Shown here: piece after piece, positions 39,378 to 47,795 of the stretch
Layout: the number at the start of each line of letters is the position of its first letter
Position numbering within the stretch: position 1 is the first letter of the stretch
DNA from: Marinobacter orientalis
GTDB taxonomy: Bacteria > Pseudomonadota > Gammaproteobacteria > Pseudomonadales > Oleiphilaceae
Length of the DNA: 64,000 nucleotides
NCBI RefSeq assembly: GCF_004792665.1
Contig: NZ_SRZX01000005.1
Location: forward strand, 62,001-126,000
Reading direction: 5' to 3'
The notes under the pieces: generated by a model
The model's database searches: none
The model's input: only the letters and a program-made list of their open reading frames with translations
Told to the model about the DNA's origin: nothing
Made by a program: the position numbers and the translations under genes

Positions 39378-40661
39378 GTGAAGCAGGTTTATGCGCTCGT
39401 TGACTGCAATAATTTCTACGCTTCCTGCGAGAAGTTATTTCGTCCGGATCTGCGGCAAACGCCGGTCGTTGTGCTCTCCAATAACGATGGCTGTGTAGTG
39501 GCCCGCTCCAGAGAAGCCAAAGCACTGGGTATCAAAATGGGCGTGCCGGCTCATCACATTCAGGACGAAATCCGCCGCTATGGCATCCAGGTGTTTTCTT
39601 CGAACTACATCCTCTACGGCGACATGAGCCGGCGCGTCATGGTCACACTGGAATCTTTGGCACCCCGGGTGGATGTCTACTCCATCGACGAGGCCTTTCT
39701 GGATGTGAAGGGTATAGACGCCCTGGTGCCTTTCGAGGACTTCGGTCGACAGGTCAAAGACACCGTATACCAGAACATAGGGCTGCCGGTCTGTGTTGGC
39801 ATTGCGCCAACCCGGACGCTGGCAAAGCTCGCCAATTACGCCGCGAAGAAATACCCCGCGACGGGCGGGGTTGTTGACCTGACGGACCCAGCCAGACAGC
39901 GCCGGCTGATGGCTCGGGTGCCTGTCGAGGAAGTGTGGGGGGTGGGGCGCAAGCTCACAGCCAAGTTGCAGGCCATGTCGGTAACAACGGCGTTGCACCT
40001 GGCGGATGCTGAGCCGGCAACCTTGCGAAAACGCTTCTCTGTGGTCCTGGAACGAACAGCCCGCGAGCTCAATGGCATTCCCTGTCTGCCCTGGGAGGAT
40101 GCGCCGCCACCCAAGAAGCAAATTATGTGTTCTCGATCCTTTGGTCACCCGATTCAGGCGTTGCCGGACCTGGAGGAGGCGGTGTCTCATTACGCCACCA
40201 GAGCCACCAAAAAACTTCGAGGCGGTCAGCAGTATGCTGGAGAGCTGATCGTGTTCATCCGGACCAACCCGTTCCGGGCGACTGCCCCACAGTACTCCAA
40301 AAGTGCTTCGCTACGCCTGGTTAGCCCCACTCAAGACTCACGCGTCATTGTGGGGCAGGCACTGAACCTGCTTCGGTCCATGTATCAAAGCGGGTATGAA
40401 TACGCCAAGGCAGGGGTCATGCTCAGTGAGCTGGTGGGCGAAACAGGCCATCAAACCGATCTATTTGAAGGACCCGTTGGAACCGATATCACGGATGACA
40501 GGGCCGTACGGCTGATGGCCGTGATGGACGACATCAATCGAAAATCCAGTACCTCCATCTGTATGGCCCGGGAGGCCGGGCCGGCGGCTTACGCAATGCG
40601 CCGGGAGCATCTGTCGCCGGCATACACAACGAACTGGAAGCAGTTGCCAAAGGTGATGTAG
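39378..40661 (+). CDS. umuC: Y-family DNA polymerase V subunit UmuC
   Basis: A 427-residue translesion polymerase. VDCNNFYASCEKLF and YSIDEAFLD hold the catalytic acidic residues; a helix-hairpin-helix (VWGVGRKLTAKL), little finger and the C-terminal DUF4113-like tail follow. Start is a GTG at 39378. Plasmid- and ICE-encoded UmuDC pairs are common and raise mutation under DNA damage. Confidence 0.95.
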   Translation: MKQVYALVDCNNFYASCEKLFRPDLRQTPVVVLSNNDGCVVARSREAKALGIKMGVPAHHIQDEIRRYGIQVFSSNYILYGDMSRRVMVTLESLAPRVDVYSIDEAFLDVKGIDALVPFEDFGRQVKDTVYQNIGLPVCVGIAPTRTLAKLANYAAKKYPATGGVVDLTDPARQRRLMARVPVEEVWGVGRKLTAKLQAMSVTTALHLADAEPATLRKRFSVVLERTARELNGIPCLPWEDAPPPKKQIMCSRSFGHPIQALPDLEEAVSHYATRATKKLRGGQQYAGELIVFIRTNPFRATAPQYSKSASLRLVSPTQDSRVIVGQALNLLRSMYQSGYEYAKAGVMLSELVGETGHQTDLFEGPVGTDITDDRAVRLMAVMDDINRKSSTSICMAREAGPAAYAMRREHLSPAYTTNWKQLPKVM

Positions 40662-40667
40662 AGTATC

Positions 40668-40684
40668 GCGACATAAAAGGTCGC
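40668..40684. promoter_or_regulatory. Probable WYL operator, copy 1 (GCGAC-N7-GTCGC)
   Basis: GCGAC at 40668-40672 and GTCGC at 40680-40684 form a perfect inverted repeat with a 7-nt spacer, 33 bp before the WYL gene start. The same element with the same spacing occurs after the gene, before the outer-membrane protein. The shared architecture suggests autoregulation by the WYL protein. Confidence 0.6.
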
Positions 40685-40717
40685 ATACGCTCAATCAAGC
40701 CCGGCAAGGATCTGCTC

Positions 40718-41719
40718 ATGTCTAACACCGCTGTCCGCTATTTGACCATGCTCCGGATGGTGCCCCGGTCTCCCAAAACCATCACGACCACTGAGTTGGC
40801 GAAGCGGCTTGAAGGGCATGGGTTCCCGGTAACCATGCGCTCAATCCAAAGGGATCTGGAAAAGCTGAGCGCGGATTTTCCTCTGCTTGTAGACGAAAAT
40901 TCCCGACCATTTCAATGGTCGTTCGACCGCAATGCCACGATCGATATTATCCCCGCTCTGGACTTACCGGCGGCACTCACGTTTGAACTGGCCAAAGCCT
41001 ACCTCAGCCCCATGCTTCCGCCTCGGGCGCTTTCACACCTGAAACCGCATTTCGATGAAGCCCATCGCACCCTGCTGCGCGAGAAAAACCCGCTGGGGGA
41101 ATGGCCCAACAGAGTCCGTGTCATTAACCGCGGCCTCGGAGGTCTGCGACCGAACATCGACGCCGATGTTCTGGAAACCGTGACTGAGGCGCTGTTAAGG
41201 GAATTCCGCTGCAGACTTACCTACCAGGCCCGCAACTGGCCGGAACCCGAGGAGATCATTGTTCACCCATTCGGTCTGATCTTCCGCGATCCGAACGTGT
41301 ACCTGATCGGCGTCATTGAGGGCAGGGAGGGTATTCGTCAGCTGGTACTGCACCGCGCAACGGCCGGAGAGCTGGTCGAACAGCCCGTTGAGAGGCCGGA
41401 AGATTTTGATCTGGATCTTTATATCCATTCCGGGGCAATGGGCATGCTCCACTCCACCAAACCGGTCTATCTCAGGCTTCGGTGCGATAAACCCGCCCTG
41501 AATCATCTGATTGAGTCGCCGCTTGGGTTTGACCAAACCACTACGGAAATTGATGGCAATACCTTTGAAATCGCTGTGACCGTGGGCGATACCCAGGACC
41601 TGCGCTGGTGGCTGACGGCACAGGCGGTCCACTGCGACATCCTTGAGCCACAATGGCTGCGTGAAGAGACCGCCTCCACTTTGGAGCGGGGCCTGAGCCG
41701 CACACAGCGAAGCAAATAA
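40718..41719 (+). CDS. WYL-domain transcriptional regulator
   Basis: A 333-residue regulator with an N-terminal winged HTH (ELAKRLEGHGFPVTMRSIQR), a WYL domain (about 140-230, including IIVHPFGLIFRDPNVYLIGV) and a C-terminal WCX extension ending CDILEPQWL. The WYL domain is a ligand-binding Sm-like fold. Proteins with this HTH-WYL-WCX layout (BrxR, CapW) repress phage-defence loci, and this one also sits in a mobile island. Inverted repeats flank the gene. AGGAT precedes the ATG. Its target is probably the downstream locus. Confidence 0.88.
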   Translation: MSNTAVRYLTMLRMVPRSPKTITTTELAKRLEGHGFPVTMRSIQRDLEKLSADFPLLVDENSRPFQWSFDRNATIDIIPALDLPAALTFELAKAYLSPMLPPRALSHLKPHFDEAHRTLLREKNPLGEWPNRVRVINRGLGGLRPNIDADVLETVTEALLREFRCRLTYQARNWPEPEEIIVHPFGLIFRDPNVYLIGVIEGREGIRQLVLHRATAGELVEQPVERPEDFDLDLYIHSGAMGMLHSTKPVYLRLRCDKPALNHLIESPLGFDQTTTEIDGNTFEIAVTVGDTQDLRWWLTAQAVHCDILEPQWLREETASTLERGLSRTQRSK

Positions 41720-41745
41720 GTCTGCACCCCTCAGAAAATATTGTT

Positions 41746-41775
41746 GTCGCGACCGTATGTGTCGCTTCCTGCGAC
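41746..41775. promoter_or_regulatory. Probable WYL operator cluster, copy 2
   Basis: GCGAC (41749-41753) and GTCGC (41761-41765) repeat the GCGAC-N7-GTCGC element found before the WYL gene. They interleave with GTCGC (41746-41750) and a further GTCGC-N5-GCGAC (41761-41775), giving four half-sites in 30 bp. The cluster lies about 70 bp before the outer-membrane protein gene, with a -10-like TATACC at 41783-41788. Control of that gene by the WYL protein is inferred. Confidence 0.6.
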
Positions 41776-41844
41776 TAACCTGTATACCCTGCGTTCGGTG
41801 GCAAAACCGCCATTGAGACGTTTTACTCGAAAAAGGATGTCGAC

Positions 41845-42447
41845 ATGAAATTGAATAAATCAGCCTTGCTGCTTTCCATTGCCACAATGGCCAGTGTGCC
41901 GGCTCTCGCTGCGGAAGCTCGACCAGGTTATATCGGTATTTCTGCTGGCCAGGCAACCGTCGAGGATTTTTGCGGCGGCGGAGAATCTTCCTGCGACGAC
42001 AGTGCGGGGACTTTTCGAGTGCACGGCGGCACCGAACTTAACAATTTTGCAAATCTTGAGTTTGGCTATCGGTATATCGATGATGTTGAAGCCTCCGGTG
42101 TCATTAGCGGCGTGGGCGTGGCGATCTCGGTGAATGGCCATTTTGTCGATACAACGCTGCAACTTGGTATGCCTGAATCGGGCCCCTTCAAAGTCTTTAC
42201 CAAGGCGGGGCTTATGCTGTGGCGATTGAACTACGAGGCAGCAGCCAGCAACGGTTTTCAGACCTTCTCGGTAAGTGATGATGACACGGGCGTCGCATTC
42301 AGGACCGGCCTTGGAATCAGTTATGACGTTTCGGAAAGCGTTCGGCTCCGAGCGGACTGGGATTACCTGGTGAACATCGGTGATGAGGACGAGCTGGGGG
42401 AAACGGATATCAACGTATTTTCCGTTGGGCCAGAATTTAAATTCTGA
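41845..42447 (+). CDS. Outer-membrane beta-barrel protein (OmpA/OmpX-like fold)
   Basis: A 200-residue exported protein. The signal peptide ends at ALA (residue 22); the mature part alternates polar and hydrophobic residues as in an 8-strand barrel and ends in phenylalanine (SVGPEFKF), the outer-membrane targeting signal. A cysteine pair lies in the first loop (DFCGGGESSCDD). AAAAGGATG precedes the start. A WYL-type operator cluster lies upstream. A surface protein under the control of a defence-type regulator might change phage adsorption, but this is speculation. Confidence 0.75.
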   Translation: MKLNKSALLLSIATMASVPALAAEARPGYIGISAGQATVEDFCGGGESSCDDSAGTFRVHGGTELNNFANLEFGYRYIDDVEASGVISGVGVAISVNGHFVDTTLQLGMPESGPFKVFTKAGLMLWRLNYEAAASNGFQTFSVSDDDTGVAFRTGLGISYDVSESVRLRADWDYLVNIGDEDELGETDINVFSVGPEFKF

Positions 42448-42495
42448 ATCGTTGCGCGGGCGCCATACCATCGGTTGATGATACTGCAGTTGTCC

Positions 42496-43731
42496 TCAAG
42501 CATGGCCGGGCGCGTAGTCCGCGTCCAAAGGCTCAATAGCCCGAAAAATCCCGGTTTTGGTCATGTCCCGCCGCAGCTCAAAGGCGGCCAGGGCTTCAAC
42601 CGGGTCTACCTCACTCAGGTTGCCGAAATGAATCTGGCTCCAGGCCTGTCGAGTCACCTTCACGCTGTATAGATACTTGTCTTCCCCGCGTCCAGTCGCG
42701 GCATTGGTGACCTGCGTGAAAGCCGAGAGAACGACCGTTTCAACAGAAGGCGCGCAGGCGAAGCCCTCGCCAATCAAGCGAAACCCCATTCCATGTACGT
42801 GAGCCATGTAGAGCTTTCGGGAAGCGGTATCAGACAGCTCTTTGACGGAGACGCCGACTCCACGCTGGTAGGTACGTAGTTCCGTGGTTGGGAAATCCTC
42901 GATCTCGGGTAAATCCACGTCCATCATTAACATTGTTCCCTCACCAGACAACTCAAAGGAAAGGTCGGTCTCGCGAGGCCAGTCGATGTCCAACAGGTGG
43001 TCATCCAGCACCGATTCCATGGCCGTCACATCGCCTCGTTGGGCTTTTTCATAAATCCCGGCCCGTGCAACCTCCCGCCGCTCTTGCTGCACCTTGTCTT
43101 GCTGCCACTGCTGGTAAGCCTGTCGATAGCGGTTGCGCCTACGCTCATTAGACTCATCAAAGGCTTTACGCCGGGCAGGACAGATAACCGCCAGCCAGTC
43201 CCGCTTTCTGAGTGCTGGCTCAGTTGGCTCTGGTTCCTCAAATGGCTCGGCGACCATGGCCGGAAAGGTATCGGGAGCGGGCGTGTCCAGATGAATATTC
43301 CCGATTCGCTCCATCATCCGGTTATGAGTATCGACCTGCTGCTGCAGCGTATTGTCCAGATCCTCCCTGGCGTGGGTTTTGGCAATCTCGAACGCTTCGG
43401 GGCCAAGGTCATTGCCTGCGGAATCCAGAATAGCGATGTCACCGGTCCTGGTATTCAACCGAACCTGAGCGATCTCCCCGGCCAGTGGTGGAAGCTCGGG
43501 GGAGGGCTGGGCAGCCTTGGATCGCTTGCGTGTGCCGACCTTGTCCTGCTCAAGCAGCCTTTCACGGTAGGACAAGCCAGTGCCTGGAATCCCCACATTC
43601 CCATACAAACCATTACGTCCCAGTGTGACGCTGGCACCGCGTAGGCCTGCCGAAACACTGACCCCACGTTTGCCAAGATTTAGCCGGACACCCGGGAAAA
43701 TAGAGACGGTTCTGCGAAAACGAAACGCCAT
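42496..43731 (-). CDS. DUF4236 domain protein
   Basis: A 411-residue protein. The N-terminus is the DUF4236 domain (MAFRFRRTVSIFPGVRLNLG and GRNGLYGNVGIPGTGLSY), a small all-beta module of unknown function. The middle is a charged, probably coiled-coil region (about 185-225, rich in Arg/Gln/Glu). The C-terminal 170 residues are a mixed alpha/beta region I do not recognise. No signal peptide or membrane segment. It is divergent from the AAA+ gene, separated by 198 bp, which suggests shared regulation. Confidence 0.7.
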   Translation of the reverse strand: MAFRFRRTVSIFPGVRLNLGKRGVSVSAGLRGASVTLGRNGLYGNVGIPGTGLSYRERLLEQDKVGTRKRSKAAQPSPELPPLAGEIAQVRLNTRTGDIAILDSAGNDLGPEAFEIAKTHAREDLDNTLQQQVDTHNRMMERIGNIHLDTPAPDTFPAMVAEPFEEPEPTEPALRKRDWLAVICPARRKAFDESNERRRNRYRQAYQQWQQDKVQQERREVARAGIYEKAQRGDVTAMESVLDDHLLDIDWPRETDLSFELSGEGTMLMMDVDLPEIEDFPTTELRTYQRGVGVSVKELSDTASRKLYMAHVHGMGFRLIGEGFACAPSVETVVLSAFTQVTNAATGRGEDKYLYSVKVTRQAWSQIHFGNLSEVDPVEALAAFELRRDMTKTGIFRAIEPLDADYAPGHA

Positions 43732-43929
43732 GAAAACCCTTGCTTATTAATTTGCGGCGCATCCTATCATTAACCCTCCACCCAGCGCCGCACGATATCC
43801 AGTGCACCGGGTGACGGGTTTGCGTTGCAGTAACTCCGAACCTCTCCCGCAACTTAAAAGCCCCAGGCGACACTAGCTGACGCATTGGCAGGATAAAATG
43901 GCTTTCAACGAATCGGGAGGTCCACCTAT

Positions 43930-46041
43930 ATGCTGTTGTGGAAAGAGCTGATCAACGAAGCCAACGAACTGGAGCAAAGCACCACGGCATCAAAAGATGA
44001 CCTCAAGCTGCTTCAGATCTATCTTTGCCGGTTGTACCTGACTCCGAGCTACGAGAATACGCTTAACCTCTTCAACGCAGAAGACAGCCTGGCGTTCCTG
44101 GGGATCAAGCCGCTTCAGGAAGGTGACACCCCAGCCGGTACCCAGGATTATCTTAAAGCCATCCGGAAGCGGGAAAAGTCTCTAACAGCTTCCCTCAAAG
44201 GAACACCGACGTTGTCCTTCGAGCCTCTGTTGTCGAGTCTTGTAAAGTTGCTCAAGCCCAATCTGGTTGAGATCAAACTGTTGATCTACGCCTTGCTGCT
44301 TCTGCAACACCCACAGGCCAAACAAGTTCTGCGGGAGTTGGAAATCAACGAGTTCAACAACTCGGTCAACGCGTTGGCCAAAGCGATGCGGGAGTCGTCT
44401 CGCATGGTTGCTCGGGCGCTGGATGACGAGGCCATGCTGTGCCAGATTCGACTGCTTGAAGCGCCGAATCGTGGCAGTGATATATGGGATCTTATCGAAG
44501 CCGGCCCCTTGCTTGGACAATTGGTTCTGGCCGTTTCGGAGGACAAAACCGGACAGGCTGACACTGATCTCGAACAAGTGCTGTTCCGCCATGTATGTCC
44601 GCCCGGGCCGACCGCCCAACATCAGATTGGCGATTTTCAGGGGGTGCCGGAACTGCAGCTCATGCTGGATTACCTAGGAAATGCGTTAACGACGACAGCC
44701 CGGGGAAAAAATATTCTGCTCTATGGCAAGCCCGGTACCGGGAAAACCCAGCTGGCCCGGGCAATGGCAGAAAAGCTGGCGGCTCCGCTGTATGAAGTGC
44801 CCACCAAAGACGGCCATGCTGGTGCCATGACCGGCCGAATTCGTCTGGATGCCGCCAAATTGGCCCAGATGTTTCTGGAGGATCGCCTGGGTGCCGTCCT
44901 GTTGTTTGATGAAATGGAAGATGCTTTCCGTAAATCCGATCAGCTCGCTAAAGGTTGGTTCAACCAACTGCTTGAAGAAAACCAGGCGCCAGTCATCTGG
45001 ATCAGCAACAACATCAGAGAGGTAGATCCAGCCTTCCTGCGCCGCTTTGACTTCATTGTGGAGGTAAAGGGCTCCGGGTCCGACCAAGAGGTGGAAAAGC
45101 TCAAACAGGCACTGTCCGTTCTTCCTGTGGCGCCGGAATGGATTGCAGAAGCTGCCCGGAAATCCTGGATGACGCCGGCATTGGCCCAGAATCTGGTTGA
45201 GGTTGCTCAGTACTTGCCAACCAGGCAAATCACCCGTAACCAACAACGTTTGGAAGCCCTGATGAATCAGCGGCTTTCCGTAATGGGTGAAGGCCGGCCG
45301 ACCCGGATTCTCCACAAAACGCCAAAACAGGACTTCCCGCAATTCCGGCAAGAGTGGATCAACACACGCCCAACGCTCCTGAACGTGGAACGCCTGCTGC
45401 GAAAAGAAGACACCGCACGAATCTGCCTGTACGGCCCGCCTGGGGCTGGCAAAACCGCCTACGCTCAGGAGCTGGCCAGACGTTTGAAAAAGCCCTTCAT
45501 GCTGAATTCCGGCAGTGATCTGTTGGGGATGTATGTCGGTCAGACGGAGAAAAACATTGCCGCCATGTTCGACAAAGCCGAGAAGACCGGTGCGGTGCTT
45601 CTGCTGGATGAAGCAGATACCTTTCTCTACAACCGGAACATGGCTCAGCAGAGTTGGGAAGTGAGTGCCATCAACGAATTCATGGTGCGCCTTGAGCGAT
45701 TTGAAGGGGTATTCTTGGCGACCACTAACCGGTTTGACAGCTTCGACAAGGCCATACTGCGCCGCTTTCAACTGAAGGTGGAGTTCGGTTATCTGAACAC
45801 CGAGCAACTGAAAGACCTGGTAGAGGCCTGCGTGGTAGATAAAGGCAAAGCCCGTGAGCTTACACGTGATCGACTAAGCGCCTTTGAATATTTGACGCCA
45901 GGCCTGGTACGAGCGGCCGTTCAGAACCTACTGCTCAGGGGATTCAAACCACGCACTGCCCGACTGTTGGAGGCGCTTGACGTTGAACAGGCGCAGCAGA
46001 TTGATGGTGTGATCGGTCAGCCAATAGGTTTCATGCATTGA
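43930..46041 (+). CDS. Tandem AAA+ ATPase
   Basis: A 703-residue protein with two AAA+ modules. Module 1: Walker A GKPGTGKT at 266-273, Walker B LLFDEMED near 326-333, arginine finger in FLRRFDF. Module 2: Walker A GPPGAGKT at 502-509, Walker B LLLDEADTF near 559-567, sensor 1 LATTNRFDS, arginine finger in ILRRFQ. Residues 1-240 form a helical N-domain with no recognised family. The Cdc48/p97-like layout suggests a protein-remodelling motor. GGGAGGT lies 8 nt before the ATG. An MraZ-like gene starts 11 nt after its stop, so the two are surely coexpressed. Confidence 0.85.
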   Translation: MLLWKELINEANELEQSTTASKDDLKLLQIYLCRLYLTPSYENTLNLFNAEDSLAFLGIKPLQEGDTPAGTQDYLKAIRKREKSLTASLKGTPTLSFEPLLSSLVKLLKPNLVEIKLLIYALLLLQHPQAKQVLRELEINEFNNSVNALAKAMRESSRMVARALDDEAMLCQIRLLEAPNRGSDIWDLIEAGPLLGQLVLAVSEDKTGQADTDLEQVLFRHVCPPGPTAQHQIGDFQGVPELQLMLDYLGNALTTTARGKNILLYGKPGTGKTQLARAMAEKLAAPLYEVPTKDGHAGAMTGRIRLDAAKLAQMFLEDRLGAVLLFDEMEDAFRKSDQLAKGWFNQLLEENQAPVIWISNNIREVDPAFLRRFDFIVEVKGSGSDQEVEKLKQALSVLPVAPEWIAEAARKSWMTPALAQNLVEVAQYLPTRQITRNQQRLEALMNQRLSVMGEGRPTRILHKTPKQDFPQFRQEWINTRPTLLNVERLLRKEDTARICLYGPPGAGKTAYAQELARRLKKPFMLNSGSDLLGMYVGQTEKNIAAMFDKAEKTGAVLLLDEADTFLYNRNMAQQSWEVSAINEFMVRLERFEGVFLATTNRFDSFDKAILRRFQLKVEFGYLNTEQLKDLVEACVVDKGKARELTRDRLSAFEYLTPGLVRAAVQNLLLRGFKPRTARLLEALDVEQAQQIDGVIGQPIGFMH

Positions 46042-46052
46042 GGGGGGACAGC

Positions 46053-46523
46053 ATGTTTTATGTGCGGAGTAAAAACCGAATCGGCTGCACGTATCGCGTG
46101 TCCTCGACGTATGCGGAATTCCCAGACGAACCTGACTACGGTCCAGAATGTGGACTGCTTTTCAGTCGCGAGTCTATTTCAAAATTAGCTCCCGAATTCA
46201 AATCAATGCTTTCAGGTTCTATGGTAGCCACAGCGTTACTAGGCTTTCGGGGAGTTTGCCTGTTTTCGGAGCAGAAGTGGGAGAAGGTTCGCACCGTGTT
46301 CGAAAGATTGCCAAATGTGGATTTTGAAGCAAGGCGACTTCAACGGGTGGCCTTGGGCTATGCGACTCCGCTGGAGGCTTCTTGCCCATTTGTCATACCG
46401 GTTACTTTGCAGAGCTACGCGCGACTTACGGGCGACGATGTTTTGATTGTTTTCGAGGACGATTACGCGGAGGTCTGGTCAGACCAGAATGTGGGAGATT
46501 CTCTAAGCCCCGATCCAAGTTAA
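46053..46523 (+). CDS. Divergent MraZ-like (AbrB-fold) protein
   Basis: A 156-residue protein that I align by eye to MraZ. The N-terminus VRSKNRIGCTYRVSSTY parallels the MraZ first repeat (LDSKGRLSVPTRYRE), and CLFSEQKWEKV, FEARRLQRVALGYA (91-104) and FVIPVTLQSYARLTGDDVLI parallel the second. The DxxGR loop of the second repeat is lost (EASCP). MraZ normally regulates the division/cell-wall cluster. Here it directly follows a tandem AAA+ ATPase on an island. ATG 46053 has a GAGGGGGG binding region; a TTG at 46038 is possible. The function may be DNA binding or an adaptor for the ATPase. Confidence 0.6.
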   Translation: MFYVRSKNRIGCTYRVSSTYAEFPDEPDYGPECGLLFSRESISKLAPEFKSMLSGSMVATALLGFRGVCLFSEQKWEKVRTVFERLPNVDFEARRLQRVALGYATPLEASCPFVIPVTLQSYARLTGDDVLIVFEDDYAEVWSDQNVGDSLSPDPS

Positions 46524-46940
46524 CTAACTGATCGGCGAAAACGATAATCTGCGCAGATGTTAGATGGCGAGAGCTTCTTCGTTGTCAATTGGTTGTACGG
46601 TCGCTGTTCTTTCTCTACCTTAACCTGGCGCTCACGCCATATTCAGCCAGGTAACTTTGGTTGAGGTCAGATGCGCAACGCCTATCAAAGATAGGTGATT
46701 GGCGATCCGGTAAACGTGTTCTTTAACACAAATTGACCAATAGAGATTTGTTATTTCAACGTGGTGGAAAATGCTTGGGACCGCTGTTTCGGAACGAATT
46801 CTTGGAGCTATCCCTTCCACATACTTTAATAGGTCTCTTCGATTCCCAAATCCCGTAGCGAGGACTTCTTGCGCGAACGGTGTTGCTACAAGAAAGAATA
46901 TGCCTTAGGCCGACCAAACACATCAGCTGGATCAAAAGAT
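46524..46940. other. Intergenic region left of the IS66 element
   Basis: About 417 bp with no gene I can support. A 62-codon minus-strand frame (46632-46820) has no ribosome binding site and no recognisable motif. The sequence is less GC-rich than its flanks and may be a remnant of a gene damaged when the IS inserted. Confidence 0.5.
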
Positions 46941-46990
46941 GTAACCGTCCGGTAATCCCATCTTGAGCCTGACGCTGCCGCCGTCAGGAT

Positions 46991-47018
46991 AGTGTCCACT
47001 TATTTTCTAGTGGACACT
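46991..47018 (+). repeat. Perfect 10-bp inverted repeat before IS66 tnpA
   Basis: AGTGTCCACT and AGTGGACACT form a perfect 10-bp stem around an 8-nt loop, ending 4 nt before the tnpA ATG. No Shine-Dalgarno sequence is visible in the remaining gap. It may bind a repressor or block translation initiation, limiting transposition. Confidence 0.65.
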
Positions 47019-47022
47019 TAAT

Positions 47023-47388
47023 ATGAACGATTTAAGCGTAACCAAGCCCTACCAGCGCCGCCGCCGGTTTTCCCGGGAATTTAAGGCCGAGATTGTCGCC
47101 CAATGCCTGGCACCTGGTGCCTCCGTTTCCCGGATCGCCCTGGATAACGGCCTCAACGCCAACATGGTCCGGCGCTGGATGAGTGAAGCGCAGCGGGCGG
47201 ATAAAACACCGGGATTTGTACCGGTCAAACTGCCAGCGGCAACCTCAGCACCGAGCAACCAATCGTTCTCGGACAAGCGTAGCACCATCCGCATTGAGAT
47301 TCCCCGCGCCGGCGGTGCGGTTGTCGTGGAGTGGCCTGCGGAGCAGGCCCTTCAGTGTGCCGCATTGCTGCGGGATCTATTGGGATGA
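47023..47388 (+). CDS. tnpA: IS66 accessory protein TnpA (HTH)
   Basis: A 121-residue protein with an IS3/IS66-type HTH (RFSREFKAEIVAQCLAPGAS) followed by SRIALDNGLNANMVRRWM. In IS66 elements it is the first of three genes required for transposition. Its stop overlaps the tnpB start (ATGA). Confidence 0.9.
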   Translation: MNDLSVTKPYQRRRRFSREFKAEIVAQCLAPGASVSRIALDNGLNANMVRRWMSEAQRADKTPGFVPVKLPAATSAPSNQSFSDKRSTIRIEIPRAGGAVVVEWPAEQALQCAALLRDLLG

Positions 47389-47720
47389 TCCGTATCGATG
47401 AGATCTGGCTGGCTACCGAACCACTGGATATGCGGGCCGGTCCAGACAAGGCCCTGGCCCGGGTTATTCAGGTGTTCGGTTCAGCCAGGCCCCATTGCGC
47501 CTACCTGTTCGCCAACAAACGGGGCAACCGGATGAAGGTGCTGATCCACGATGGTCTGGGTATCTGGCTGTGTGCCCGCCGGCTGAACCGGGGCAAGTTC
47601 CACTGGGGCGAAACCTGGCGCGGTGACCAACTGCGCCTGACAGAGGAACAGTTATCTGCCCTGGTTCAGGGCCTGCCCTGGCAACGCCTTGGCGCTGAAG
47701 GCGTCATCTCCATTCTGTAA
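47385..47720 (+). CDS. tnpB: IS66 accessory protein TnpB
   Basis: A 111-residue protein of the IS66 Orf2 family, starting MIRIDEIWLATEPLDMRAG and containing FANKRGNRMKVLIHDGLGIW and RRLNRGKFHW. The ATG at 47385 overlaps the tnpA stop. Its biochemical role is unknown. It is unrelated to the Cas12-like TnpB of IS200/IS605. Confidence 0.92.
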   Translation: MIRIDEIWLATEPLDMRAGPDKALARVIQVFGSARPHCAYLFANKRGNRMKVLIHDGLGIWLCARRLNRGKFHWGETWRGDQLRLTEEQLSALVQGLPWQRLGAEGVISIL

Positions 47721-47795
47721 CCACAAGTGCCATAATGCCGCTATAGCCAGAACCGCGAATCGCCTGCCGCACAGGGACTTGGCATACTAAGCGGC

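Noticed and set aside
44686..45807. 373-codon minus-strand frame opposite the tandem AAA+ gene
   Set aside because: Antisense shadow; the plus-strand ATPase motifs are unmistakable.
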